DNA from: Hedera helix
Taxonomy: Eukaryota; Streptophyta; Magnoliopsida; Apiales; Araliaceae
DNA length: 64,000 bases
NCBI GenBank assembly: GCA_947179155.2
Contig: OX359286.1
Span: 36,671,408 to 36,735,407, forward strand
Direction of reading: 5' to 3'
The notes beneath the pieces were generated by a model. It did no database searches and was not told the DNA's origin. It was given only the letters and a program-made list of their open reading frames with translations. Of the stretch, positions 38,398-51,100 are shown in pieces; position 1 is the first letter of the stretch, and every line of letters begins with the position of its first letter. The translations under genes were made by a program, and so were the position numbers.

Positions 38398-38545
38398 GGC
38401 CTTCATTTCACTTCTATCTTATTTAGTAGACTCCTTTAACACCTCTACCTGTGTTTTGGTACTCCACCTGTCCACCTTTAAACAAACTCTCTCTTGTTTC
38501 TGATCATCTTGTACCAAAATCAGGTTCTCATTTCTCATCAAAACA

Positions 38546-41500
38546 ATGACTTGCTTAGAGTTGTCCAAGGAGGTAACTATATATTAATTCTCAGTCTCAT
38601 AGCATCAAAACTGATGATCATGATCATGATCATAATCATCTTCATCTTCTTCTTCTTCTTCTTTTTCTTCTTCTTTTCTTTCTTTGCTAACTTCATCATA
38701 ATCTTCTCCTCTTAATTCTCTCTCACTAACTTCAAGCTAGAAAAATCTAGCTAGCTAGCTAGTACAAAGACTGATCATTTCTTTTCTTTTATTTTTTAAT
38801 GATTCTTTCCAATAATCTTTATTTTCTCTCTTAAATTAAAGCACATGCATCTCAAGTATTTGTGTTATTGGCAAGCTTTATTCTCCATTTCTTCCATGTC
38901 TCATTAATTAAAAGAAACCTCTTTATACATGGAATTTATTATGTTTGCACAATTTTTAGGAGGAAAAATAAATAAATTTATAGCATTGTTGGTACATAAT
39001 TTTTTTTAAATATTTTTTTTCCCAGGTAAGTAAGTACAAAGGGGAGGAAGAGGAGTCAACTCTTGATGGAACTGTTGATCTCCATGGTCGACCCGCGATT
39101 CGAGAAAGAAGTGGACGATGGGTTGCTGGTATCATCATTCTCTGTAAGTTTCATTAATTAAGTTTGAAAATTGAGATGAAAAAAATGTGATATGATACTG
39201 TACCTATCCTTTTATAGAGTCTGGGTACTTATCCTAAGAATTAGAATATATACGTGTGATAGAACGTGCGAGATATATTTAATTTATATTATTTTTTTAT
39301 GAATATTTAATATTTTTTTATTAATATATTTATTATTTTTAATTAATAATATATATATATATAATATTAAATATAATTATGTTTATTTTACGATATATAA
39401 AAGATATATATAGTGACTATAACTCATGCATATACATACTAAAGCTAGCTAGGTTAAAACTGGATTGTGTTAAAGACAAGAGAACTAATATTTTTATAAC
39501 TAAAATTTAAATTTTTTATAAAAATTCTCTTACATAATCATGTTAACATATTATTTTCAATTATTAAAATATTAATTTTTTAAATATGTAGAATGACTTA
39601 ATTAGGAAAATAGAAATATAAACACATGTCAAGCTCTCTTGCTGCATGCAATGCGAGAGAGAGAGAGAGGAAAGGGAGAGGGATACTCTTCTTCTTGAGC
39701 TATTAATACAATTTATGAGAGAGAGTGAGGAAGGAGTAAGGCCTGGCTGACACGTAAACACAGACAATGCCGCGTGTCAACCCTCCAACTCATCTATTTG
39801 TCTCTCTCTATGGTATTAATTCAACGAGTGTTTCTAAATTTATCCATATATATATATATATATATAAAAGATAAATGAGTGTAATTTTATTTTATTTTTA
39901 ATTCAAATGAGTGAGTCACACTCATTTATTTTATATACAAAAAAAATTAAAATTAAAATTATTCTAATACAATTGTTTTTTTTTTCTTTTTTCACTCTTC
40001 TAGCTAGAATGATACGAAGAATTCAATAGACTACATCATCACGATACTATTTATTTATTTATTATATGTTGTCAAAGGTTATTAAAACGTCTTAACATGA
40101 TGGTTAAGACTGAGTCACGTGGTGAATTTTGTTTTTTTTATTTTTATATGACTATTTAATATTGTATTATTAATGATAGAGGAGTTTATTAGTATTATAA
40201 TTGTGACTGCTTCATTGTGCTTGTTTGCTTCTGTGGCGTTGACACTTCAATTTTGAAACTTTTTTATTTCTAAAATTGGCTTTTGAAGAAAATATGTTAG
40301 GAGAAGAATATCATCCATCAATTTTATAAGGATATTTTTTCTTATTCAGAATACATCCTTAATTTTCCTCCTGGGATGCAATGCTAGTTCTAATAAAATT
40401 TGAATAAAACTTTTTAATTATGATATTTTCTTCCAATGTTTAGAAAATTTGAAAGTTTAATACATTTCAACAATCAATTTCACTACCCTTAAACATAATG
40501 AGAAAAACTCGACTCTAACTCTGTTTGCGTGCTCTGTTTCGCCTAATGAATCAAATCAGTGAATCAAGGACTGGCTACTCTGGCCTTCTTTGGTGTTGGA
40601 GTCAACCTGGTGCTCTTCTTGACAAGGGTCCTTCAACAAGACAATGCTGAGGCTGCCAACAATGTTAGCAAATGGACCGGCACCGTCTATATCTTCTCTC
40701 TCGTCGGCGCTTTTCTCAGTGATTCTTACTGGGGAAGATACAAAACTTGTGCCATTTTTCAGGCCATTTTTGTCTTTGTAAGTAACCATTTTTTCATGCT
40801 ATTTCCATAATTAGGACAACTTTTTTATATTGGTTTTTAAAAAAATTCAGCATGTGGTTTACACGACCACTTGTAGTATAAAACCGTAACAAAATTATCT
40901 TCTTCTTGCGCTTTAACTGTGGTGTGTATTTTATAGGGTTTGGTAGGACTATCAGTCGCAGCAAACCTTTTCTTGCTGAGGCCTAAAGGTTGTGGGGATC
41001 CAAATACTAAATGCGGAACCCATTCGAGCTGGGAGATTGGATTGTTTTATCTATCTATCTACATGATTGCTCTGGGAAATGGAGGGTACCAACCTAATAT
41101 TGCAACATTTGGGGCTGACCAGTTTGATGAGGAGAACATGCAGGAGGGACGTTCGAAGGTGGCATTTTTCAGCTACTTTTACCTTGCTTTGAACCTTGGT
41201 TCACTCTTCTCAAACACCATATTGGTTTATTTTGAGGATCAAGGACTTTGGGCCTTGGGATTTTGGGCTTCTACTGCATCTGCATTCGCGGCATTAGTCT
41301 TGTTTCTTGCAGGCACACCAAGGTACAGGCACTTCAAGCCCAGTGGCAACCCTCTTTTCAGGTTTTGCCAAGTGTTTGTTGCGGCGGGAAAGAAGTGGAG
41401 GGTTGAATTGACACATGGAGAAGAGAACTTATATGAAGCTGATGTAGAAAAGGAGACTTCTTTGAATGGTCCTAGGAGGATTCTTCACACCCATGAATTC

Positions 41501-42481
41501 AAGTAAGTATTAAAGCAAGCTCGAAAAAAATTCATACCCGAAAACTAGAAAGCCTCTAACTGTCAAATTTATAACACTCATGTAAAAGTACCAACTCACA
41601 TTCTGTAATGTCTTAGATTTTTGGATAAAGCCGCATTCATTACATCAAGGGATTTCAAGACAGGCTTTCACAGCCCGTGGCGGCTCTGCCCCATTTCTCA
41701 AGTTGAAGAGGTGAAATGCATATTGAGACTACTACCAATTTGGCTATGCACCATTCTTTATTCGGTGGTTTTCACACAAATGGCCTCACTCTTTGTTGAG
41801 CAAGGCGCTGCTATGACAAGTAAACTTTCAGATTTCCGAATCCCTCCTGCCAGCATGTCTAGCTTTGACATCCTGAGTGTAGCAGCTTTCATTTTCCTAT
41901 ACCGGCGAGTAATCAGCCCTCTAGTGCTCAGAATAAGAAATACGAAATCTAAGGGGCTTACCGAGCTTCAAAGGATGGGAATCGGACTAGTAATTGCAGT
42001 TATGGCAATGGTTGCAGCCGGAGTAGTGGAATGTTACAGACTCGAGTATGCTCAAAAAGATTGCAAACACTGCAATGGTTCGAGCTCATTGAGCATCTTT
42101 TGGCAAGTCCCTCAGTATGCTCTCATAGGAGCTTCAGAAGTTTTCATGTATGTAGGTCAACTGGAGTTTTTCAATGCACAAACACCGGATGGACTCAAGA
42201 GCTTCGGAAGTGCACTTTGCATGACATCAATTTCACTCGGGAATTACGTGAGTAGCTTAATCGTAACCATGGTTATGAAGATATCAACCGAAGATCACAT
42301 GCCCGGATGGATCCCAGGAAATCTTAACCACGGTCATCTTGACAGATTCTACTTCCTCTTAGCTGGTTTGACAAGTCTAGATTTAGTTGCCTACATCTTT
42401 TGTGCCAAGTGGTACAAGAGTATTAAGCTTGAAGGCAAGTGCCAAGAAGATATACCGAGAAAGATCGAGTTTGAAGCCTAA
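38546..42481 (+). CDS. NPF7.3: NRT1/PTR family transporter, NPF7.3 (NRT1.5) type
   Basis: Five exons: 38546-38572, 39026-39143, 40560-40777, 40937-41502 and 41617-42481, giving 597 residues. NPF proteins are 12-helix proton-coupled carriers. NPF7.3 loads nitrate, and releases potassium, into root xylem and also transports IBA. Recognition rests on near-continuous similarity to remembered NPF7.3: N-terminal MTCLE; DGTVDLHGRPAIR; NQGLATLAFFGVGVNLVLFL; GGYQPNIATFGADQFDEEN; FFSYFYLALNLGSLFSNTIL; VFTQMASLFVEQGAAM; and PQYALIGASEVFMYVGQLEF. The helix-1 ExxE[R/K] proton-coupling motif of most NPFs is absent (NQGLATLAF instead), as reported for NPF7.3. A long hydrophilic loop with FKPSGNPLFRFC splits the two halves. 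NPF7.2 is the main alternative. The tiny first exon of 9 codons was placed by its MTCLE match. Confidence 0.94.
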
Positions 42482-43566
42482 TAATGTATAACATCAAACA
42501 TGCTTCTTTTAAAGGCATTTGATGCCATAAAATATAGTAAGGGAGTTGTTGCGCTAAGAAGAGACTCGCTTCAGAATTTGAGTCGTACGCTTAACTCTCA
42601 GTTTGATCCACATGCTGCTCTTGAACACCACCTAGCTAGTTCAGTAAAGTAAGTCTATCCTTGAGAGGTTGGTTGGTTTTTTATTGTTGATTGAAAGATT
42701 TTAGATCTTCCAACCTCATTTTATTTGCTGATTCTGTTGTATTGGGCATGGAATCAACATGTACCTTTAACTAGTTCAAAATTTAATTTTATTCTCTGCA
42801 GTTTTTATCACATTTATTTAGGTATTATCAACACACGCTTCATAACCCATACAAACTTTAGAAACCACATATTTGATCGAATATTTATAATAATAATATT
42901 TTTTTAAATTCTAACTGAAGTCACTACAATATGCAATTTTTAATTTACATAATGGATATATGTTGCATTAAATAATTAAAAAGAAAATTATAGTCACATT
43001 TTTTTATGGATTGTTCTCTTCGCAACGTGCACTTTTTAAAAGAGTTACGTTGTCATCTAGGGAAAAAAAAATTTTTACCTTGAGATAGTGATTAAAAGAT
43101 TGAAAAAATAATACATACATATTCATTTATTAGGATAGCATTGGTCTTTACAATTATTTTTGTTTCATAGTAAATTTATAAAACTTTTGTATGAAATATA
43201 TTACGTAGTCAGAGTCCTATTTATAATGTATTTGAGTAAATTGAATAAGATAACTAATTAGATTTATGAATCAGGAATATTAATAGTTATAATTATAATA
43301 TATCATTGGTAAATCTAAAAGTAATAATTATAATACAATATATGTAACAATATTAATATATTATAACAATTATACTAAATATGTTATAAAAATACATTAA
43401 TTGTATGTTCAATAGTAAAACAAAAAAATTTCTTGAACTGCTGAGATGACCAAAAAAATAAACTTTAAAAGTTACCAAATCGACTCAGAATCAATCAAAG
43501 CGTCTGAAGTCTTTGTTTTGTTATATATTTGTATTGACATGCATCAGCTCTTATAGTCACTCTAAT

Positions 43567-44180
43567 GGGCCGTTTGGTTGAACAAAATCGTTTTAAATGA
43601 AATTGAATGATGGTTAGAATCATAATGGAATTGGAATCAAATCATAATGAAATCAAAATCAAACACTTTATTCATGTATTTGATACGTTATTTAAAAGTT
43701 ATATCAGAATGGAATGAAATAGAATATAATGACCAAAATATCTCTTAACTAACTAACTAACTAAGTATAATACATATTAATATTATAATACTATATACTA
43801 TATTAATATATAATATTATATACTAAATATATATTATTATAAGTTATAATAATATATATTTAATATAGAATATAATATATATCATTTATTATTCTATTAT
43901 ATATTATAATATAATATAAAATAAATATAATACATATTAAAAAATATCATATCATATATAGTATACGTTATAATATTAAATATAAAATATATTTAATGTA
44001 ATATATATATATATATATATGAATGAGAATATTTGTGTCTTAACATTTTTTTCTCATTCCTTTACATATTCATATTGAAATTGCAATTCTTTAGTAGGAT
44101 AAGAAATCGTGATTCCAATCTATAAAAAAAATACAATTTCGTCGGAATAGTCATTCCGACAAAACTTAACATACCAAACG
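43567..44180. mobile_element. Probable DNA-transposon remnant with GCCGTTTGG-like ends
   Basis: The left end GGGCCGTTTGGTTGAACAAA and the right end ACATACCAAACGTC are short inverted matches. Inner sequences (GAATTGGAATC on the left, GATTCCAATC on the right) also pair. The middle is AT-rich with a (TA)n tract. No coding sequence. Boundaries are approximate. Confidence 0.4.
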
Positions 44181-44714
44181 TCAAAAAAAAAAATTATTGG
44201 TAGGAAATACCATGTATGTCCGCCCTCAATTCCTTCGTACCAAGTGGCCCATAATAATCATGCATTTGGAAATTAAACAGCAACACTCATCATGAATTGA
44301 TATCACGCTTCATGTGTAAATTTGAAGCTCCTTAATAACCGATCAACTAATGACAGTTTCTTACCAAATTATTAGAGATTAACTGGAGACTTGCAGGGAG
44401 AAACTAACTTTTGCTATGGGATAATTGTTTTCCTATCCCACCTGCGTGGTTATTGAATACCACAAGACGAGAGTTCGGATAAAGTTGCATATAAAGTAGA
44501 TTTCAAGGTGTAGAAAGGAATGGTCTCGCTATGCTTTTGTCCTTTGCAAGATGTTTATTTTTCATTCTACGTTAAGATTGATGCTCGGGGAGAGACTGGT
44601 CTTTTTTGCAAGATATTTTTCATTCTACCTTAAGATTGAAATTTCTAACAAAACATCACAAGTTGAGACGTAATTTCTATAGCAAGCACAACTTGTTCTA
44701 TAGGGTTGAGCAAT

Positions 44715-44764
44715 GAGCATAACTATCAAAGAAGGTGAGGAGCATAACTATCAAAGCAGGTGAG
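44715..44764. repeat. 25-bp tandem repeat, two units
   Basis: GAGCATAACTATCAAAG followed by A or C and AGGTGAG occurs twice head to tail, with one difference between units, in the 3' flank of the pyruvate kinase gene. Confidence 0.85.
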
Positions 44765-45105
44765 GAGCAACAAGAAGATCTTACGTTCACATATAATAGA
44801 TCCTTGGTGAGATTGTGCACACAACACCACCAGGGATGAGAAAATCTTTGAACCATCAAATTTGTAAAGTAATAATTAGCACTACAAACAAGTTAAATTT
44901 CATTAACGATACGTTGTGTTAAAGGTTTATCAGTTTATCTACAACAAAATTTCTCATTAACATCAGACAGTATCACGCCCCCTCCTATAGAAAACCAAGA
45001 GCACAAACCATGAGATTGCAGCAAACCCCGGGGGGATGGGATGTTTAAATTAAAAGTTAGCAGCCAAAAAGAATTTCTATATAGGAACTACCACGTCATA
45101 ATGCA

Positions 45106-48100
45106 TCAATCAACCACCTTACGAACTTGGATGTGGTGAGTGGATTCTCGACGCCAGATTGGTTGTGCTCCACTTTGGACAAGAGTGACATGCTCTCCTT
45201 CCTTCAACAAATTCTTACACTAATGCCAAGAGAGAATTAGAATTTATCAATATGGAGTAAATGTTAATTAGTAAGAAAATGAATGATGGGAGAAAAATCA
45301 CCAACCAGTAAAAGCTTAAGAGCTCGAGAAAACGTCTCCTCTGCATCATCTGAAAACTCCATATATATGGGCATCACACCGTGATAGAGAGCCAGTCTCT
45401 GCTTTACCCTTTCCCTGTAAAACCATGAACGTTTTTTGTTAGTGAAAATTTGTGAAGAAAAAACATAAACTGTTAAATCTGTTTTTTTCAAGAACTTTCA
45501 GTCTATGTTTTTTTCAAGTACACAACAACTAGGAGAAGGTGGGTGGGGGGGGGGGGGGGGGGGGGGGGGGGGGAATAGGTATATGGTAGATCAAAGTCTG
45601 ATACAGGTATCGAATAATTTGAAGCCACCACAAGTCTGAAACAGGTATCAAATAATTTGAAGCCACCGCTGATACCAAGAAGTATGTCAGCTGATAAAAG
45701 ACTGGTAGACTTTATCTATGGCCGTGTTTGATATTTTTAAAAAAAAGGTATCTGAGAGACAGGAAGAGGATAAGCCCTTTCTGCAAACCTAATGAAGGTC
45801 TTACTATGAACTAGATGCTCTGTTAGGTCAGAATGTCACAAGGTTCAGCAACAAACCAATATTAATTACTAGAATACATGATCCATATACCACAAATTTA
45901 GCAGTGACATATACCAAATAATCAAACCAAATAGGGAATTGATATTTCCACAAATGTAATTGATATTTCCACATGGTCTCCTCTCACATGAAGGTGGGAC
46001 CCACCTCACTCTCATGTGGAAATATCAAATACACTTCTGGAAATAGTGTTCCCTCCTCATTATATATATGTCATATTACTTCATGTACTTACTCATTTGT
46101 GAAGGCAAATATTATTGAGGAGGGTCGATAATGGCTTAAATGTATAGCCATGGAGCCTGTTCTCGTAAAGACAATCAAGGGAGTCGCAAGGGTATTTGCA
46201 ATGGTGGTGGCATGGAAAGCAAACATTTCACCCATATTGCTCTGCAAAAGAATGTCAACAAAGTAGTTAGATATGGTAAAGGATCTCAGCTAGATAATAA
46301 AATGTTCTCGGGAAACTTGAGCATCAGATAGAATCTACGTTTTTAACTTAATCAAGTACACCATACTACATGTCAGACACAGAAGATGTAAACCGCGCAT
46401 ACAACATTTTTATTTGAAATTCAGTAAATAAGAGGAAAACAAACCATGACTTGGCACACCTTGTAGGCACTTAACTGTCCTGGAGTACTACTGCTGATTG
46501 GTAGACTTAACTCGGTTCTCAATGCCACGGTATGCATTACTTTAACGGCTTTCAGTGGATACCTAGAATCATTTCCAAAATTATGCAGACAGATGAATCA
46601 ACTGTAGACGCAATAAACATCACTGAGAAGTGAAAAAATAATTCAAACAATCAATTCTCACATCAAAGGCAATTAAATAACATCAACAGAAAGTTCTTTA
46701 AACTCTGAAAACTGAAAACAGATTAGCATTCAATGGCCATAGCTCAGAGCATCTTTTCTTTCCAATTTGTCCTTTTCCTCTTTTCTTTGGAAAAATACAG
46801 ATGTCAAGTGTCCATGTTGATTCACAATGCATGGGGAAGATATTGGTGTCCGAAAGGAAATACTAGTGTCATTTAAATCAAGTGGAACTCAGATGTTCGT
46901 TTTGTCATGTTATTCGTCCAACTTCAAAAAGTAAAATGTGAGAGCAATAGAATTACTACTCCGTAGAGATATTTTGTTCTACGCAACTGCAGACGAGTAA
47001 AACTAGTACCATGGACAAGACAATTTAATTAGCTTTAATGCCACAAAACTATATCAAGATAACTTACTTTCCATGGGCAGTTTCTCCTGAGAGCATGATG
47101 GCATCAGCACCTTCTCGTACAGCGATTGCAATGTCAGATACTTCAGCTCTTGTCGGAGTTGGGTGATCAATCATGCTTTCCAGCATATTTGTTGCTACTA
47201 TCACTGGTTTCTGTACACTGCGACACCTTCGAATGATGTCTTCCTGTAAAAAGTAAAAGGATTTCACTATTGTCAATCTAATTTAGGAGTCTTTCAAATT
47301 CAGCAAAAGTAAGGTGCATGTATATGATAAACATGGTCAACTGAAGTCACTATGAATGACACCCCAACCTCTTTGAATATCCGATACAACTATTCCTCTA
47401 AAAACACCTATTGCCAACGGCCACACTGACACCGGAAAACATGATCTAGCATTACAAATGAGGAGATATGTGTGTCTAAAAAGCTCTAGAGTTTCTCTCT
47501 CCAACAGACCCAAAGAAGGAAAAGCATGCTGCCACAAATCTCTTGCCATCCTTCCTACTATTAAAAACTCAGAACCTATGCCATTCTCCGAGTAACTTGA
47601 CTTGTATCAGAAGGTCTGAACTCTCAACAGTAAATCTTTCTTCTTGCATTTGGTCCTCCATTACGGTAGTGCAGTTGACAATCTTCCCCAATGATGAACA
47701 TTACTTGTCCCTCTACATGTGACCATGATCGTAAGTAAGTGGGAATGTTGTAAATATATATATATATATATATATACAGTCACGCATATATGTAGAGAAA
47801 GAGGATTTATTAGAAAAGGTAGAGATTACGGGAGGATCAGAAATCCTCCTAAACTAGAAAGGTGATAAACACAAAGCCCTTAGAAAAGGGCTGCCCATCA
47901 GTCCCTCTAAAAATCTGAACACAAAATCACACCAAAAGCACCCATGGCTAAAGACAACAAAAATGACATTGTCCCAAAGGAGATTAGAGAACATGAATTG
48001 GTCACTAAAAATCCGTGTATTCGTCCAAATACTCCTAGAGTATAGAACACACCGCCAGGCACCAGAGCACCTTACCATCTCTACTCCAAAACCCTGAAAC

Positions 48101-51100
48101 CAAGTAATTTTTCAGCTCCCACCGGACAAACCCAGCATTTACCGAGAACCCCAATAATGTACACGACGACTTCCATGCCTCAGGGCAGATGGATGTTACA
48201 TCATCACATCGATTCTTAGACTATTCTCAAACAGTTTAACCATTTGGAGCAACTAGGTATACTTGACAATAAGAATTCTAAAAATGAGTTGATCATAAAA
48301 GCACCGATTTACCAAACTTTGCAGCATATAAGCAATAGACAAGCGTGAAATGAAAAATTACTTTTTAACGGATAAAAACTAAACCTGCAATAAAGGGACA
48401 TCCTCAATTGGCAATTCAGCTCCAAGGTCTCCACGAGCCACCATTGCCTAATAGTAATTAAAGAACCTTAGAAAGATATTATTGGAAAAACAAATTGCTC
48501 TTAATAGTTAGTAAATGAAAGACATGAAAGATCGTGTCATTGTGGTATAAACAAGGATATGGAAAATATAAGTAAGATTATCGAATCTCTATATAAATTG
48601 TTCTTTTTTATTTTCCTTTGGTGCTAAAGTTTTCTAAAGAATTCATTTGAACTGATTTTGATTTCTCCTTTAACCTTTAATTATTCATTTATAAACAATT
48701 ATATGTAGCAATTTAGCATAGGCAATAAAGTCATATATAAGCGAGACAATACAGCTTATGCAGATAAAGTAACTAGTGAAGAATAGCAAAGCTAACCCCG
48801 TCACATGCAGAAATTATAGAATGAAGATTTGGTATAGAGTCCGCACTCTCAATTTTCACAATCACGTGAATATCAGCATTGCAACCTGCAGATGAGGTTT
48901 AGAAGTGAAGAAATTAGACCATGTAGAATGGTGGACAAGGCTAGATTTCAGTAATTAAAAGATGGAGATTGGAGACTTTACTTTTGAGATAATCTTTCAA
49001 CTCATGCACCACCTTAGCATCTTTCACGAATGAAACTGCGTAGAAATCAATTTGGTTGTCCGCTCCAAACTTGATATCTTCCCAGTCTTTGTCTGTAGTA
49101 GCATAAACAGCAGCCAAATGTTTGGATATTAAATACTCTAGTAAGAAAGCAAAACATACAACTGACATATATGACTAAACATGAAGAGGCCGCCGCATAA
49201 ACTAACAAACCTGTTATTGAGGGTAGAGTTGCACTTTTCCCACGCACGTTTAAATGTCGCCTTGATTTTAGTTCTCCGCCATCAATTACTTCGCACTTTA
49301 CTATATCCTTTGTCTTTGATTTCACAGCTAATGACATCATTCCACCTAGAACAAAGAAATACTTGTTTACGCTAACTTTCATGTTCAACTTGAGAAGTGT
49401 AACCTAGTTTCTTTCTCTTTGTTATCTTCTAATAAGTAGTTTGAAAGACAAATTTTCAAAGAAAGTAATTTAATATTTTTCTCCTTTTTGAGATGAAAGT
49501 ATGTTATTAATGCAGGGGAGCAATATCCCTTATCAAAAGAGGATAGACTTCACCTAGTTTAGAAGATATTTCATGAAATTTCAGTAAAACAACATTAGAA
49601 ACCCCACAGGAGAAGCAAACTCGACATAGAAATTAAAAATTGAGTTATAGATCCAGCAAATAAATGACAAAAACAGAAACCCAGAAATTAATCTGTATCT
49701 ACAAAAATTAAGAATCTATAAACCCTGTGTGCTCTCCGAACATTGAGAAAATATCTGATCCCATCTTATAAAATCATTTGAAAATTAATTTGCACTTTTC
49801 CAACTCATTGATAAAGACAGGTGAGTTCCCACTATAATGCAGAAAAATCCTTCAGTAATTAACTTAGCCAAGGAAAGTATTCAAAGACTTCTGCTTAGAA
49901 TTGAAAATTTGCAATCAGCTATTATCGTAAATGTACCTAGATTTAGGGAGGATGCAATACACTGGTAAGGCGAACTACAACAGATTGAATCAAGAAACAA
50001 AGATTGTGCCTCTTACTAATGTACAGGATTTTGTCAATTGCTGACTCCCAAAAAAAAAAGAAGCCTAAATTTAAAATTGCACCAATCAAAACATCATTAC
50101 TTCTTACCATCAACTAGTACTATGTCCCCGACCTCCACATCATTCACAAAGTCATCATAATTTACACTAACAGTATTTTCTGTGCTGACTCCTCTTTTAA
50201 TAGTGAAATTGAACTCTTCTCCCTCCTTAAGAAGGATTGGTTGAGGCACATCTCCGCTTCTAACCTCTGGTCCCTGCATGAAGATGATCATGACACCATC
50301 TATTATCTAAATTTCAAAATACATCTTGAAGATAAGAAACCAATGCAAAAGAAAAAATTAGGGCATAGCAAGAATATTTAGCTTAGTCCAGTATATTGCA
50401 ATTTTATTAAAATTATGTTTACATAAACAGAGAAGGAATACATGTATTTCTATAAGTCCATATCTGTGGGTACCTCTTGTAGTTGACATAGTTTGACCAT
50501 TTGACATCCTCCTAATGAAAGTGGAGAACGTAATGTTGGCAAATAATACTTCCTTTTTACATGTTAAAAAAAATTCATATATCGACATCCAACCTTTGTC
50601 CATCACTTGTTGACAAGTGTCAAGAAAATGTCAGTCATGTGTCCGTATTAGGAATGTTACTTCCAGATTATAAACATGCCAAAAACATAACAGATGTGTG
50701 CCAGAAGTGTTCTTGACATTTCTGGTAATTAAAACCATTCAATTAAAATACAAAAATAAACGGTTCGATTAGGAATTAACGAGTTATAAAAACTATCTGA
50801 AATGCAAAACTGAAAAAATTAATTGTAGTACCAATCTAAACTCATTTTGAGGGGTATACTACTGCCCTTTGTTATGATAATTTCATAATACTTTCAAAAG
50901 AAACATTACAGATAGGAAATGTCAGTAAAGGGCAAACAACATACCTTTGTGTCTAACATTATGGCTACAACCTTGTCTTCAAATTGAGCATTGTACTCTT
51001 TAACAAGGTCAATGGTTTTCTGGTGTGAAGCATGGTCGCCATGGGACATATTTAAACGTGCCACATTCATTCCAGTTTCAGCTAGCTTCCATATCATTTC

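Larger units (their letters stand above)
42482..45105. other. Intergenic region between convergent NPF and pyruvate kinase genes
   Basis: No coding exon recognised. It holds both 3' flanks, a probable transposon remnant (43567-44180), a 67-bp-period duplication of TTTGCAAGAT..CATTCTACSTTAAGATTGA near 44542-44640, and an almost exact two-unit 25-bp tandem repeat at 44715-44764. Confidence 0.5.

Noticed and set aside
38494..38715. Longer frame overlapping the first NPF exon
   Set aside because: It reads through TTC repeats in intron 1; the 9-codon exon beginning MTCLE joins in frame to the conserved NPF7.3 sequence.
39560..39770. Minus-strand frame with SLSLSSLSLS
   Set aside because: Reading of a GA-repeat in NPF intron 2.
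46140..46331. 63-codon plus-strand frame
   Set aside because: Shadow of pyruvate kinase exon 10 on the opposite strand.
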